DNA of 64,000 nt from Stackebrandtia endophytica (lineage in GTDB: Bacteria > Actinomycetota > Actinomycetes > Mycobacteriales > Micromonosporaceae), in assembly GCF_006716355.1 (NCBI RefSeq), contig NZ_VFOW01000001.1, positions 1,860,001 to 1,924,000 of the forward strand. Direction: 5' to 3'. The notes under the pieces are model-generated. The model was given only the letters and a program-made list of their open reading frames with translations. It was not told the DNA's origin and made no database searches. The first letter of the stretch is position 1; the number at the start of each line of letters is the position of its first letter. The translations under genes and the position numbers were made by a program. This document shows, in pieces, positions 9,101 through 16,827 of this stretch.

Positions 9101-10553
9101 GGGAGGCCGAGACCGCGGCGAAGGCGTCGAGCTTGCCCTCACCGAAGACGTTGTTGTTCTCGGCGGTTCCACCACACTGGAGGTCCTCGGTGTCGATGGC
9201 GGTGCCGTTGAGGATCTCCATCGTGGCGGCGACATCACCGCGCAGCGCGGGCGAAGCCGACCACATCAGACCGACCACACCGGCGGTGTGGGGGGAGGCC
9301 ATCGAGGTTCCGGACATGGAGCCGTAACCACTGCCGGGCATCGCGGAACGGGTGTTGACACCCGGTGCGGCGATGTTCGGCTTGACGTTGCCGTCGAGGC
9401 CCGGCCCACGGCCGGAGAAGCTGGCGATGTTGCCGTTGATGTCGAAAGCACCACTGGAGTAGCTGTTGTCGTACAGACCGGGAGATCCGGTCGTGTTACA
9501 GCCGGGTCCGCTGTTGCCGTTGGAGAAGGCCGGGAAGATTCCCGCCGCGATCCAGGCGGCCACGATCTCTTCGTAGAAGGGGTCGTAGGTCGGGATCGTG
9601 GTTCCCCACGAGTTGTTCACGATGTCAGCGGCTTTGGACGGGTCGGGGTTCTGACCGTTGGTGTCGGTCGGAGCGATGATCCACTCACCCGAGCTCAGCA
9701 GGGTGAAGTCGGAGTCGCAGCAACCGTTGGTGGCGATCCAGGTGGCGCCGGGGGCGACACCAATCTCGTTGCTGCCACCGTCGCTACCCACCATGGTTCC
9801 CATGGTGTGGGTGCCGTGTCCGTGGGTGTCACACGCGATGGTGGAACCGCACTTCTCGGCGACGTCGTAGAAGTTGTAGTCGTGGGTGAAGGTGCCGTCG
9901 CCGTTGTTGCCACGGTACTGCTCGACCAACGCGGGGTGGTCGAACTGGACACCGGTGTCGATGCCGGCGATGACGATGTCCTCACCGGTGATACCGAACT
10001 CGCTCCACACGTCGTTGGCGTTGATGGCGTCGATGCCCCATTCAACGTTGTCGACAGTGGCCTCGTTGGTACCCGGCAGGGTCTCGACCATCGGGATGTC
10101 CTGCTGCGGCAGGATCGACGCGACATCGGTGCGCAGAGCCAGATCGCCGACCAGATCGATGTCGCCCTTGACGGCGATGGTGTTCACGATCCAGAAGCTG
10201 TCGAACTCCACACCGTTCTCGGTGAGCAGTTCCTTGATCTCGCCCTGGGTCTCCTCGGCATGAGCGGTCTTCGCCTCATATACCGCGGTTCCCTTGGCGG
10301 TCTTTCCCTCGGCTTCGTAGGCGGCGGACAGGTCGGCGTCCGAATCCAGGCGGATCCAGAAGTCGGCTGCACCATCGGCTTCCAATGCGGACAGCACGTC
10401 GGCGTCCACCTTGGAGGCGATGGCCTGATCCACCGTCATGTTCTCAAGACCGGGGTCGGCATATGCCGGCTGTGACCCCAGAATCAGCGGAACGGCGACT
10501 GTGACGGCTACCGCCGCACCCGCCGCCGTTCTGCGTCGTCGTGATCCAGTCAC
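6165..10553 (-). CDS. Secreted subtilisin-like (S8) protease with kelch repeats, 1462 aa
   Basis: A basic N-terminus and hydrophobic core ending in AYA form a signal peptide (about 1-32). A propeptide-like region follows to about 160. The S8 catalytic domain spans about 175-480, with Asp199 in AGIDTGV, His246 in HGHGTHT and Ser417 in GTSMASPH. After it come two or three carboxypeptidase-regulatory-like beta domains (about 490-640), a MAM or immune-inhibitor-like beta domain (about 650-800), further beta domains, five or six kelch units (about 985-1260, repeats such as YVYGGTTGD and YIIGGCIDGN), and a final beta domain. It is an extracellular endopeptidase resembling bacillopeptidase F-like proteins, and the kelch propeller may bind substrate or surface polymer. 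It is a single-gene unit ending at a strong terminator. Confidence 0.95.
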   Translation of the reverse strand: MTGSRRRRTAAGAAVAVTVAVPLILGSQPAYADPGLENMTVDQAIASKVDADVLSALEADGAADFWIRLDSDADLSAAYEAEGKTAKGTAVYEAKTAHAEETQGEIKELLTENGVEFDSFWIVNTIAVKGDIDLVGDLALRTDVASILPQQDIPMVETLPGTNEATVDNVEWGIDAINANDVWSEFGITGEDIVIAGIDTGVQFDHPALVEQYRGNNGDGTFTHDYNFYDVAEKCGSTIACDTHGHGTHTMGTMVGSDGGSNEIGVAPGATWIATNGCCDSDFTLLSSGEWIIAPTDTNGQNPDPSKAADIVNNSWGTTIPTYDPFYEEIVAAWIAAGIFPAFSNGNSGPGCNTTGSPGLYDNSYSSGAFDINGNIASFSGRGPGLDGNVKPNIAAPGVNTRSAMPGSGYGSMSGTSMASPHTAGVVGLMWSASPALRGDVAATMEILNGTAIDTEDLQCGGTAENNNVFGEGKLDAFAAVSASPMDGVGSLAGSVTSDGSAVGGVAINADSADFSRSTTSNAAGEYSFGSLLPGEYTVTAAKFGYLPSTVTVTVVEDEAVTADFDLEPAPAGNVTGVVSDGSGQGYPLYAKVTADGTGVSTFTDPVSGAYALNLPEGDYSLTIESVYPGYVIGQADVSTGTAADVALTVDVACTAAGYELDFGNLPGVEGFDGTEAPEGWTVVNSGTADDGWRFDNPKSRNNQTGGEGNFATADSDAAGSGHGIIDTELISPVYDLTQLSTAGLSFSSDFNDLGASAAAVLISVDGGETWDELWATETSLRGPRTEEVDLSAYADATAAQFKFWYTDGGSWAWYWQVDDFQLGLPDCVATDGGLVVGHTVDANTGANLDKVTVTDTVSGASGVSAATPADENLADGFYWLFTSELGEHDFTASRTGWVDETTSVDVVGSAVATADFTLGAGRLEVSTTAISTNVTMEGSWTEEVELTNTGSAPLTVEVGETGGGFTPMSGHQSTQVPLTSPADKTAFDADKAVPAGVSTLSDLGPDDEWSTVANYPASVYDSASASHDGYTYVVAGVAGSSLSSAVYAYDHEGDSWSRVADLPEALELPTATFINGLLYVYGGTTGDTVDTLYIYDPVTDTWTEGASGPAARWAAGSATIDGKLYIIGGCIDGNCASSSDVQRYDPASDSWEVLGNYPDSTAYIACGGVGSAIVCAGGYGDVTSASTYVYNAGADEWTEAASMPTDVWGAAADVANGLLIVSNGAADGSSVLTNATYAYDVSADSWTELAPSGQARYRTTGACGFLKVGGRDGGNAPTNNVELLAGYDDCATAGGGDLPWLNTDQTTVTIAPGDSVVLEVTTSGKAADGVPQPGTYVGGINLGTDTPYGSVVIDVTMTVAPGANMGRMTGTVTGVNCDGSTVGLAGVQVQVRGPDGTRYDLTTDADGYFSYWFAAGQHLVIVSKDGWAADFNSFAVRAGRSVGADFSVAALGCSSGLSQLA

Positions 10554-11274
10554 GACAACTCCTCTCTAAACAGACAGGCCACGCCGCACCCCCCGGGTCG
10601 GGTTGGCAGGCAGGTGGACTGTCAAAGTGGGCAATAGAGAGGCCTTCAGTGCCGGCTTCAGGCATCTCAGTTCGTGAGCCTTCCCCAAGCGATTCACTGA
10701 GTCAAGTATTTCTATGTGACATATTTACGCCTGGCTGATATGCGCCACCGATAACGGGCGTCACAAATACGACATACACGACGAGCCGTGCCATCGAACA
10801 AAATCGATGGATTACGTCGGCTTTCGCATTCCATGTGCGACGGTTGGGCATCCATCGTCCCCCCACTCTAGAGCGCGTTGGGATCCCGGATCCCACCCGG
10901 CTCCCGGGGCGCACCATTCACGACGGTGGACTCGCCCAACCGACGTTCCTCACCGACCACAATCAACAGACGCGACCATGCGCCCGATTGTCCACACCGG
11001 CCATTCGACGCCGAACCCCGAATCGGTCGCCTCGACCCACCCGATCCCGGCACTCACCACGCCGATCACCCACCCGACGTCGGCCGATACGCAGACGAAC
11101 CGGCTGGTCACCGACTCGACCCCGCAGTGTGATCTCGGTCGCGACGCCGCAGGGGCGCCGGGTGGCCGAATGCTTACCAGATCACGATTCCCGCAGCGCA
11201 AGACACAGACGCCAGCCTGACATCGTCGGATTAATGACAGGCGTCAAACGGGTTTCACCGGTTACCGTGACATA
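10554..11274. other. 721-base non-coding region between divergent units
   Basis: The first 200 bases hold the protease promoter, with an AT-rich patch around 10,695-10,740. The right end holds the promoter of the ABC exporter pair. The ABC start codon GTG at 11,275 has no good Shine-Dalgarno, so its transcript may be leaderless. Short open frames in the middle have no protein-like features. No RNA gene or repeat is evident. Confidence 0.45.
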
Positions 11275-13062
11275 GTGACTTCTGACTCCACTGACAAACT
11301 CGAGCCGCCCTCGCGGCGGCATGCCCTGACCAGTCTGTGGCAGCTTCGCAGCTATGTGCGTCCGTATCGATTCCGGATGCTCGCCATGTTCATCCTGGCG
11401 GCCGCCTCCACGGTGGCTCAGCTGTTGGTACCCGGGATGATTCAAGCGGTCATCGACGGCCCGGTCAAACACGGAAACCTGGCCGGACTGTGGCTGCTGG
11501 GACTGGTCATCGCACTACTTGGTATCGCCGAGGGACTCACCGTCTGGTTGCGGCGATTCATTCAAGCCAAGGTCGCCCTCAGCATGGAAGCCGACATGCG
11601 GACCGACCTTTACGCCCACATGCAGAAACTGCACGCCGGTTTCCACGATCGCTGGCAGACCGGACAGTTGCTCGCCCGCGCGACCTCGGACCTGGGATCG
11701 ATTCGCCGGTTCCTCGCCTGGGGTTTGATATTCGGTCTCATGAGCCTGGGGATCTACGTCGCCGTCTCGGTCCAGTTGATGACCAAGCACTTCTGGCTGG
11801 GCCTGGTCGTGGCGGCGTCGGCGATTCCGCTGTTCATCGTGGCCCGCAACTTCGCCCGCAACTTCATCGTCGCCTCCCGCGAGGTGCAGGACCAGCAGGG
11901 TGAGGTCGCCACGATCGCCGAGCAGGCCGCGCAGGGCATCCGCGTCATCAAGGCGTTCGGTCGTGCCCCGCACATGCAACGACAGTTCGACGACGAGGCG
12001 ATGAAGCTCCACGACCTGTCGGTCAGGAAGCTGATGATCGCCTCCCGCTCGTGGTCACTGTTCTCGTTGATTCCCAATGCGACTCTGGCCGTGGTTCTGG
12101 TCGGCGGATCCATCGCGGTGGCCAACGAGACGTTGTCATTGGGTGGCCTCGCCGCCTTCGTGACGCTACAGCTGATGCTGGTGTGGCCGATCGAGGCACT
12201 GGGCTGGATCATCGCCAACGGAAACGAGGCCATGACGGCCGCCGACCGGGTACGAGACGTGTTCGAGACCGAACCGACCATTGTCGACCGGCCGGATGCC
12301 AAGCCCGTCGACCGCAGCAAATCCCGTGGCCTGGTTCGGTTCGAGAACGTGCGTTTCCAGTACGAGGACACCCCCGAGCCGGTCCTCAAGGGCATCGATC
12401 TGGAGGTCCGCCCCGGCGAGACCCTGGCGATCGCCGGTGTCACCGGCAGCGGCAAGACCACTCTGGTCTCGCTGGTCCCCCGCCTGTACGACCTCACCGA
12501 GGGTCGGATCACCATCGACGGCACCGATATCCGCGACATCACGATCCAGAGCCTGCGGACCGTGGTCAGCACCGCCTTCGAGGATCCGACGCTGTTCTCC
12601 ATGAGCGTCCGGGAGAACCTGACGCTCGGTCGGGCCGAAGCCACCGATGACGAGGTCAACGAGGCCCTGTCGGTCGCGCAGGCCGACTTCGTCCACGACC
12701 TGCCGTTCGGTCTCGACACCAGGATCGGCGAACAGGGCCTATCCCTGTCGGGCGGCCAACGGCAGCGGCTGGCGTTGGCGCGCGCCGTCCTGGTGAAGCC
12801 GGCGGTTCTGGTGCTGGACGATCCACTGTCGGCATTGGATGTTCACACCGAGGAACTGGTGGAACGAGCCCTGGCCAGTGTCCTCACCGGAACCACAGCC
12901 CTGATCGTGGTGCACCGCCCCTCGACCGTCGCGCTGGCGGACCGGGTGGCACTACTGGCCGACGGCCGCATCGCGGCGGTGGGAACCCACAGCGAACTAC
13001 TTGAGTCCACACCCGACTATGCCGCCGTGCTATCGGCCGAATCCGAGGAGGTGACCGCGTGA
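11275..13062 (+). CDS. ABC exporter half-transporter with degenerate ATP site
   Basis: A 595-residue fusion of a six-helix type IV exporter domain (about 25-330) and a nucleotide-binding domain (about 350-590). Walker A is GVTGSGKTT (about 388-396) and the signature is LSGGQ (491-495). Two catalytic positions are unusual: the Q-loop has Glu at 436 (AFED), and the residue after the Walker B aspartate is Asp516 instead of the catalytic glutamate (LVLDDPLSALD). The switch histidine H547 is present. This is the pattern of the non-catalytic half of a heterodimeric multidrug or lipid exporter. It overlaps the second half-transporter by four bases, so the two are translationally coupled. Substrate unknown. 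Confidence 0.93.
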   Translation: MTSDSTDKLEPPSRRHALTSLWQLRSYVRPYRFRMLAMFILAAASTVAQLLVPGMIQAVIDGPVKHGNLAGLWLLGLVIALLGIAEGLTVWLRRFIQAKVALSMEADMRTDLYAHMQKLHAGFHDRWQTGQLLARATSDLGSIRRFLAWGLIFGLMSLGIYVAVSVQLMTKHFWLGLVVAASAIPLFIVARNFARNFIVASREVQDQQGEVATIAEQAAQGIRVIKAFGRAPHMQRQFDDEAMKLHDLSVRKLMIASRSWSLFSLIPNATLAVVLVGGSIAVANETLSLGGLAAFVTLQLMLVWPIEALGWIIANGNEAMTAADRVRDVFETEPTIVDRPDAKPVDRSKSRGLVRFENVRFQYEDTPEPVLKGIDLEVRPGETLAIAGVTGSGKTTLVSLVPRLYDLTEGRITIDGTDIRDITIQSLRTVVSTAFEDPTLFSMSVRENLTLGRAEATDDEVNEALSVAQADFVHDLPFGLDTRIGEQGLSLSGGQRQRLALARAVLVKPAVLVLDDPLSALDVHTEELVERALASVLTGTTALIVVHRPSTVALADRVALLADGRIAAVGTHSELLESTPDYAAVLSAESEEVTA

Positions 13063-14927
13063 CGACCGTCCAGACCCCGGTGGACGAGGCGAACACCGCT
13101 ACATCCTGGCGAGGCAGGGCCGAAGCCGACGACGCCGAACGCACCACCGCCGAGGCCACCGACGCGGCCTCGATCAAACAGTTGCGCGGACGCAGCCAGG
13201 CGTTGCTGCGGTCGTTGCTTCGCCCCCACAAACGCCAGATCATCGGGATCGTCATCCTCCTGTTGATCATGAACGCGGCGAATCTGGCCGGCCCCTACCT
13301 GGTGATGTTGGGTATCAGCAACGGCATCCCCGCACTGACCGACGGCAACGACTACTCGGTGTTGACGGCCGTGGGTATCGCCTTCGGGTTGGTCACCATC
13401 GCCGAGTACGCCGCCACACGCAGCGAGATCGCGCTGTCGGGTCGGGTCAGCCAGTCGCTGCTGCTGGAGTTGCGGCGGCGGGTGTTCAACCACTTCAACA
13501 AGTTGTCGGTGAGCTTCCACGAGCGGTTCACCTCGGGCCGGGTGGTCGCCCGGATGACGTCCGATATGGATGCCATTCGTGAACTGTCCGACAACGGGGT
13601 CCACGACCTGGTGTTGGCCGCGCTGTCGGTAGTGAGCATCGCCGGGATCATGCTGTTCATGGACGTCGAGCTGGCGCTGGTCGCGCTGGTGACGTTCCCG
13701 ATCATGGGTCTGCTGGGCAACTGGTTCCGCAAGTACTCCACGGTGGTCTATCGTCGCACCCGCGAGACGATCGCCCTGGTCATCGTCTACTTCGTAGAGT
13801 CGATGAGCGGTGTCCGCGCGGTGCAGTCCTACCGTCGAGAGCCTCGCAACCAACGGATCTTCGACCGACTGAACGACGACAACCGCGACGCCAACATCAA
13901 CGGCCACCGCGCGGCGGCGACGTTCGCGGCCAGCACCAAGGGCATCGGCAACCTGTCGATCGCGATCGTGCTGATGTACGGCGGGTACCTGGTGATGGAG
14001 GGCCGCACCGACGTGGGCGTCCTGGTGGCGTTCCTGCTGTACCTGCGCCGGTTCTACGAACCGATGCAGGAGTTGACGATGTTCTACAACACGCTCCAGT
14101 CGGCCACCGCCGCGTTGGAGAAGTTGTCGGGTGTTCTGGACGAGAAGCCGGAGGTGGCATCGCCGGCCAAGCCGGTCGCGCTGCCGCAGGCCAACGGGGT
14201 CATCGAGTTCGACGACGTCATGTTCTCGTACCGCGACGACAAGGTCGTGCTTCCCGACATGAATCTGACGATCCCGGCGGGACAGACCATCGCGATCGTC
14301 GGTGCCACCGGGGCGGGCAAGACCACCATGGCGAAGTTGGTCTCCCGGTTCTACGACCCGGTCTCGGGCGTGGTCTCGCTGGACGGCGTGAACCTGAAGG
14401 ACCTCTCCGAGGCCGATCTCAGTCGTGCCATCGCGATGGTCACCCAGGAGAACTACATGTTCGACGGGACGATCGGCGAGAACATCGCATTCGGCAAGCC
14501 CTCGGCCGGTCAGGAGGAGATCGAGGCCGCCGCGAAGGCCATCGGTGCGCACGATTTCATTGCCGCGCTGCCCGACGGTTACGACACCGACGTCCGCAAA
14601 CGCGGTGGGCGCCTGTCGGCCGGTCAACGTCAGTTGGTGGCCTTCGCCCGGGCGTTCCTGGCGGATCCACGGGTGTTGATCCTGGATGAGGCGACCTCGT
14701 CGCTGGACATCCCCAGTGAACGACTGGTGCAGCATGCGTTGCGGACCATCCTGGCCGACCGCACCGCGATCATCATCGCCCACCGGTTGTCCACCGTCGA
14801 GATCGCCGACCGCGTGCTGGTGTTGGATGCCGGACGCATCGTCGAGGACGGCCCGCCGGCGGTGCTGATCAGCGGTAGCGGTCGCTACGCGAAACTGCAC
14901 GAACAGTGGGAGGACTCGCTGGTGTAA
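13059..14927 (+). CDS. ABC exporter half-transporter, catalytic partner
   Basis: A 622-residue transmembrane plus ATPase protein that pairs with the preceding gene. The membrane domain lies at about 60-345. The nucleotide-binding domain has Walker A GATGAGKTT (415-423), Q463 in the Q-loop, and a canonical Walker B with Glu544 (ILDEATSSLD). Its signature reads LSAGQ, not LSGGQ. In heterodimeric exporters the degenerate site combines Walker motifs of one subunit with the signature of the other, so a weak signature here matches the weak Walker B of the partner. The start GTG overlaps the upstream stop. The TetR gene downstream probably controls the pair or senses the exported compound. Confidence 0.93.
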   Translation: MTTVQTPVDEANTATSWRGRAEADDAERTTAEATDAASIKQLRGRSQALLRSLLRPHKRQIIGIVILLLIMNAANLAGPYLVMLGISNGIPALTDGNDYSVLTAVGIAFGLVTIAEYAATRSEIALSGRVSQSLLLELRRRVFNHFNKLSVSFHERFTSGRVVARMTSDMDAIRELSDNGVHDLVLAALSVVSIAGIMLFMDVELALVALVTFPIMGLLGNWFRKYSTVVYRRTRETIALVIVYFVESMSGVRAVQSYRREPRNQRIFDRLNDDNRDANINGHRAAATFAASTKGIGNLSIAIVLMYGGYLVMEGRTDVGVLVAFLLYLRRFYEPMQELTMFYNTLQSATAALEKLSGVLDEKPEVASPAKPVALPQANGVIEFDDVMFSYRDDKVVLPDMNLTIPAGQTIAIVGATGAGKTTMAKLVSRFYDPVSGVVSLDGVNLKDLSEADLSRAIAMVTQENYMFDGTIGENIAFGKPSAGQEEIEAAAKAIGAHDFIAALPDGYDTDVRKRGGRLSAGQRQLVAFARAFLADPRVLILDEATSSLDIPSERLVQHALRTILADRTAIIIAHRLSTVEIADRVLVLDAGRIVEDGPPAVLISGSGRYAKLHEQWEDSLV

Positions 14928-14948
14928 CGCACACGCGAGACCCCTGGG

Positions 14949-14982
14949 ACGCGGCGTCACCGAGCATTCGGTGGCGCCGCGT
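14949..14982 (+). terminator. Hairpin after the ABC exporter operon
   Basis: An 8-bp arm ACGCGGCG and an inner 5-bp arm CACCG pair with their complements around a short loop, 21 bases after the stop codon. There is no T run, which is common in high-GC actinobacteria. Confidence 0.65.
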
Positions 14983-15033
14983 TCGGCTGCGGTGCGGGCG
15001 CCTTCGCATCGTGCTCTAGTATCGGCCGCGATA

Positions 15034-15051
15034 GGATACGCACTCGTATCC
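15034..15051. promoter_or_regulatory. Probable TetR operator
   Basis: A perfect inverted repeat with 7-bp arms GGATACG and CGTATCC separated by CACT. It lies about 95 bases before the TetR start codon, in the only promoter region available to that gene. The geometry is that of a TetR-family dimer site, so autoregulation is the likely role. Confidence 0.65.
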
Positions 15052-15145
15052 AATGGGCCGGTCGCGGTCGGCACCGTCGGCGGCACCGCGGCCACCGACG
15101 CGACGGGCGGCCCGTATGGCTCTTCACAGCCCCGTGGAGGTGACG

Positions 15146-15733
15146 GTGACCGGCGGCAGGACCAGACGACGCGGCGACGAACTCGTCCGCGCCATTCACG
15201 ACGCCGCACTGGCGGAGGTGGCCCAGGTCGGGGTCGCCCGCCTGACCATGGAGGGAATCGCCCGCCGCGCGGCAACCGCGAAGACCTCGCTGTATCGCCG
15301 GTGGAGCAGCCCGCTGGATCTGGTGCTGGACGCGCTCTATCACGCTCATCCGGTCGAGCGACCCTCGCCAGGGACCGATCGGCTACGGGACGACCTGATC
15401 GCCTCGCTGCGTCAACTGCTGGACTGGGCGGTGAGCCCGGCGGGTGCGGCCACTTCGGCGATCATGAACGACCCGCAGCGCGATCCCGAGGTGGTGAACA
15501 ACCTGTTCACCCGGGTCTTCGATGCCCGTGGCGGCACCTTCACCGGCACCGTGCTGCGCCATTACCGTGACCACGGCCGGATCCGACCGGAGCTGGTCAC
15601 ACCGTTGGTGATGGACATCGGCGAGGCCATGGTGTCCAAACACCTCATGGACAAGGGAACGGTACCGACGGAGGCGGAGCTGGCGGACATCGTCGATCAG
15701 GTGATCCTGCCCGCCGTCGGTCACGGCCACTGA
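15146..15733 (+). CDS. TetR/AcrR-family transcriptional regulator
   Basis: A 195-residue repressor with an N-terminal helix-turn-helix (MEGIARRAATAKTSLYRRW at about 37-55) and a C-terminal ligand-binding domain of the TetR_C type. The GTG at 15,146 is chosen because GGAGG lies five bases before it. Upstream in-frame ATG codons at 15,053 and 15,116 lack a ribosome site. A perfect palindrome at 15,034-15,051 is its likely operator. It follows the ABC exporter pair on the same strand after a hairpin, so control of export is a reasonable guess. The ligand is unknown. Confidence 0.88.
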   Translation: MTGGRTRRRGDELVRAIHDAALAEVAQVGVARLTMEGIARRAATAKTSLYRRWSSPLDLVLDALYHAHPVERPSPGTDRLRDDLIASLRQLLDWAVSPAGAATSAIMNDPQRDPEVVNNLFTRVFDARGGTFTGTVLRHYRDHGRIRPELVTPLVMDIGEAMVSKHLMDKGTVPTEAELADIVDQVILPAVGHGH

Positions 15734-16079
15734 CCGGGCGACACCCTCTCGTGTTCCGCTCGACCGTCGCTTGTGAGCATTGACCGGCCGGCGGTTCGGC
15801 CCGGCACCGCCGGGACCTCACATTCAGTGAATAACCCACAGCGGAGAAATTTCCGGCGAGCGCCCCCATCACCGATGGATTTCACGGCCGCCAACCGGCG
15901 AGCCATTATGGGCATTTGGCATAAATGGTGCATAACATCGACTGCGCCGCACGCTAAATAGCAGTCATCACCGCTTTTCGTTGCCACACTTCGAAAACCG
16001 CGTCCGAATTGCCCGTTAACAGCTACCTTGTTGTTGCTCGCCATCTGCCTGGTGGCGATCGTATGCTTGTTTATCACCA
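15734..16079. other. Non-coding region upstream of ectA, AT-richer part
   Basis: This part of the 450-base gap has noticeably lower GC than its surroundings. A minus-strand open frame exists but shows no family features or ribosome site. I see no RNA gene. Confidence 0.4.
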
Positions 16080-16093
16080 GATTGTCAACAATC
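16080..16093. promoter_or_regulatory. Palindrome upstream of ectA (site 1)
   Basis: GATTGT and ACAATC arms flank a 2-base centre. The site is about 90 bases before the ectA start, in an AT-rich promoter region, and is a candidate operator for osmotic or nitrogen control of the ectoine operon. Confidence 0.45.
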
Positions 16094-16119
16094 GACCAGA
16101 GAGAAACCTGCCTGGTTGT

Positions 16120-16133
16120 CCGGATATATCCGG
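16120..16133. promoter_or_regulatory. Palindrome upstream of ectA (site 2)
   Basis: A 14-base perfect palindrome, CCGGATATATCCGG, about 50 bases before the ectA start. Its position suggests it overlaps or borders the core promoter. Confidence 0.5.
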
Positions 16134-16183
16134 GCAAAACAGGTCAGTATCTCGGTAAGGACGAGTGAGCTACGTTGGTTGCC

Positions 16184-16720
16184 ATGCCCCGAAGTGACGC
16201 GAGCGGGACTGCTACCCAGGTCGAAGCGACCGGGAGCGTGCAACTGTGCGCTCCCACCGTCGACGACGGCGCGGACATGTGGCGACTTGCCGGCGCGGCG
16301 CAAACCCTTGACGTGAACTCCCGTTACAGCTATCTACTGTGGTGCCGCGACTTCGCGGCCACCAGCGTCGTCGCCCGAGACGGCGAACAGCTGGCGGGAT
16401 TCATCACCGGGTATCGCCGCCCCTCGTTGCCGGAAACACTGTTCGTGTGGCAGGTCGCGGTATCTCCCACTCATCGACGCCAGGGGCTGGCCCGGCGGAT
16501 GTTGGATCACCTCGTGGATCGGTCGACGCCGCACGGCGTCGACCACGTCGAGGCGACCGTGACGCCGGACAATCTGCCGTCCACGCGACTGTTCACCTCA
16601 TTCGCAACGGCGTATGGGGTTGAGCTGAAGCGGGACGTGTTGTTCTCCGAGGCGATGCTCGGTGACGGTCATGAAGCAGAAGTCCGATTTCTCATCGGAC
16701 CGTTGCATGACCGGACGTGA
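16184..16720 (+). CDS. ectA: L-2,4-diaminobutyrate acetyltransferase EctA
   Basis: A GNAT-fold enzyme of 178 residues that acetylates L-2,4-diaminobutyrate, the second step of ectoine synthesis. The EctA hallmark NSRYSYLLWCRDFAATSVVA is present near residue 50, and the acetyl-CoA loop appears as VSPTHRRQGLARRML near 97. The start is uncertain: ATG at 16,184 and TTG at 16,175 are both in frame and neither has a well-placed Shine-Dalgarno (AAGG lies about 23 bases before the ATG). It begins the ectABCD operon, 107 bases before ectB. Two palindromes lie in its promoter region. Confidence 0.95.
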   Translation: MPRSDASGTATQVEATGSVQLCAPTVDDGADMWRLAGAAQTLDVNSRYSYLLWCRDFAATSVVARDGEQLAGFITGYRRPSLPETLFVWQVAVSPTHRRQGLARRMLDHLVDRSTPHGVDHVEATVTPDNLPSTRLFTSFATAYGVELKRDVLFSEAMLGDGHEAEVRFLIGPLHDRT

Positions 16721-16827
16721 GCGTCTCCACCGTCACGACTTCGAGCCGGTCGAGACGGTCCACCGCCGGACAGTTCGGCTGACGGCGCAGCGCGGAGGCA
16801 ACGGCCGCAGGCCGACCCGAAGAGCCT

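Noticed and set aside
6015-10475. 1486-codon open frame on the plus strand opposite the protease gene
   Set aside because: It is antisense to a well-supported protease, its translation is Gly/Val/Arg-rich without motifs, and it begins without a ribosome site. Long antisense frames are expected in GC-rich genes.
10807-11275. Overlapping short open frames in the 721-base gap
   Set aside because: Pro/Arg/Thr-rich translations in several frames without a ribosome site.
11275-14927. ABC exporter pair as the transporter for the RiPP product
   Set aside because: It lies 17 kb away with its own TetR regulator and lacks a peptidase C39 domain.
13017-15275. 752-codon minus-strand open frame across the ABC exporter
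   Set aside because: Shadow of the second ABC gene, rich in Arg/His/Gln/Asp, with no domain signal.
15721-16137. Minus-strand 138-codon frame between the TetR gene and ectA
   Set aside because: No recognisable family, no Shine-Dalgarno, and it would occupy the ectA promoter region.
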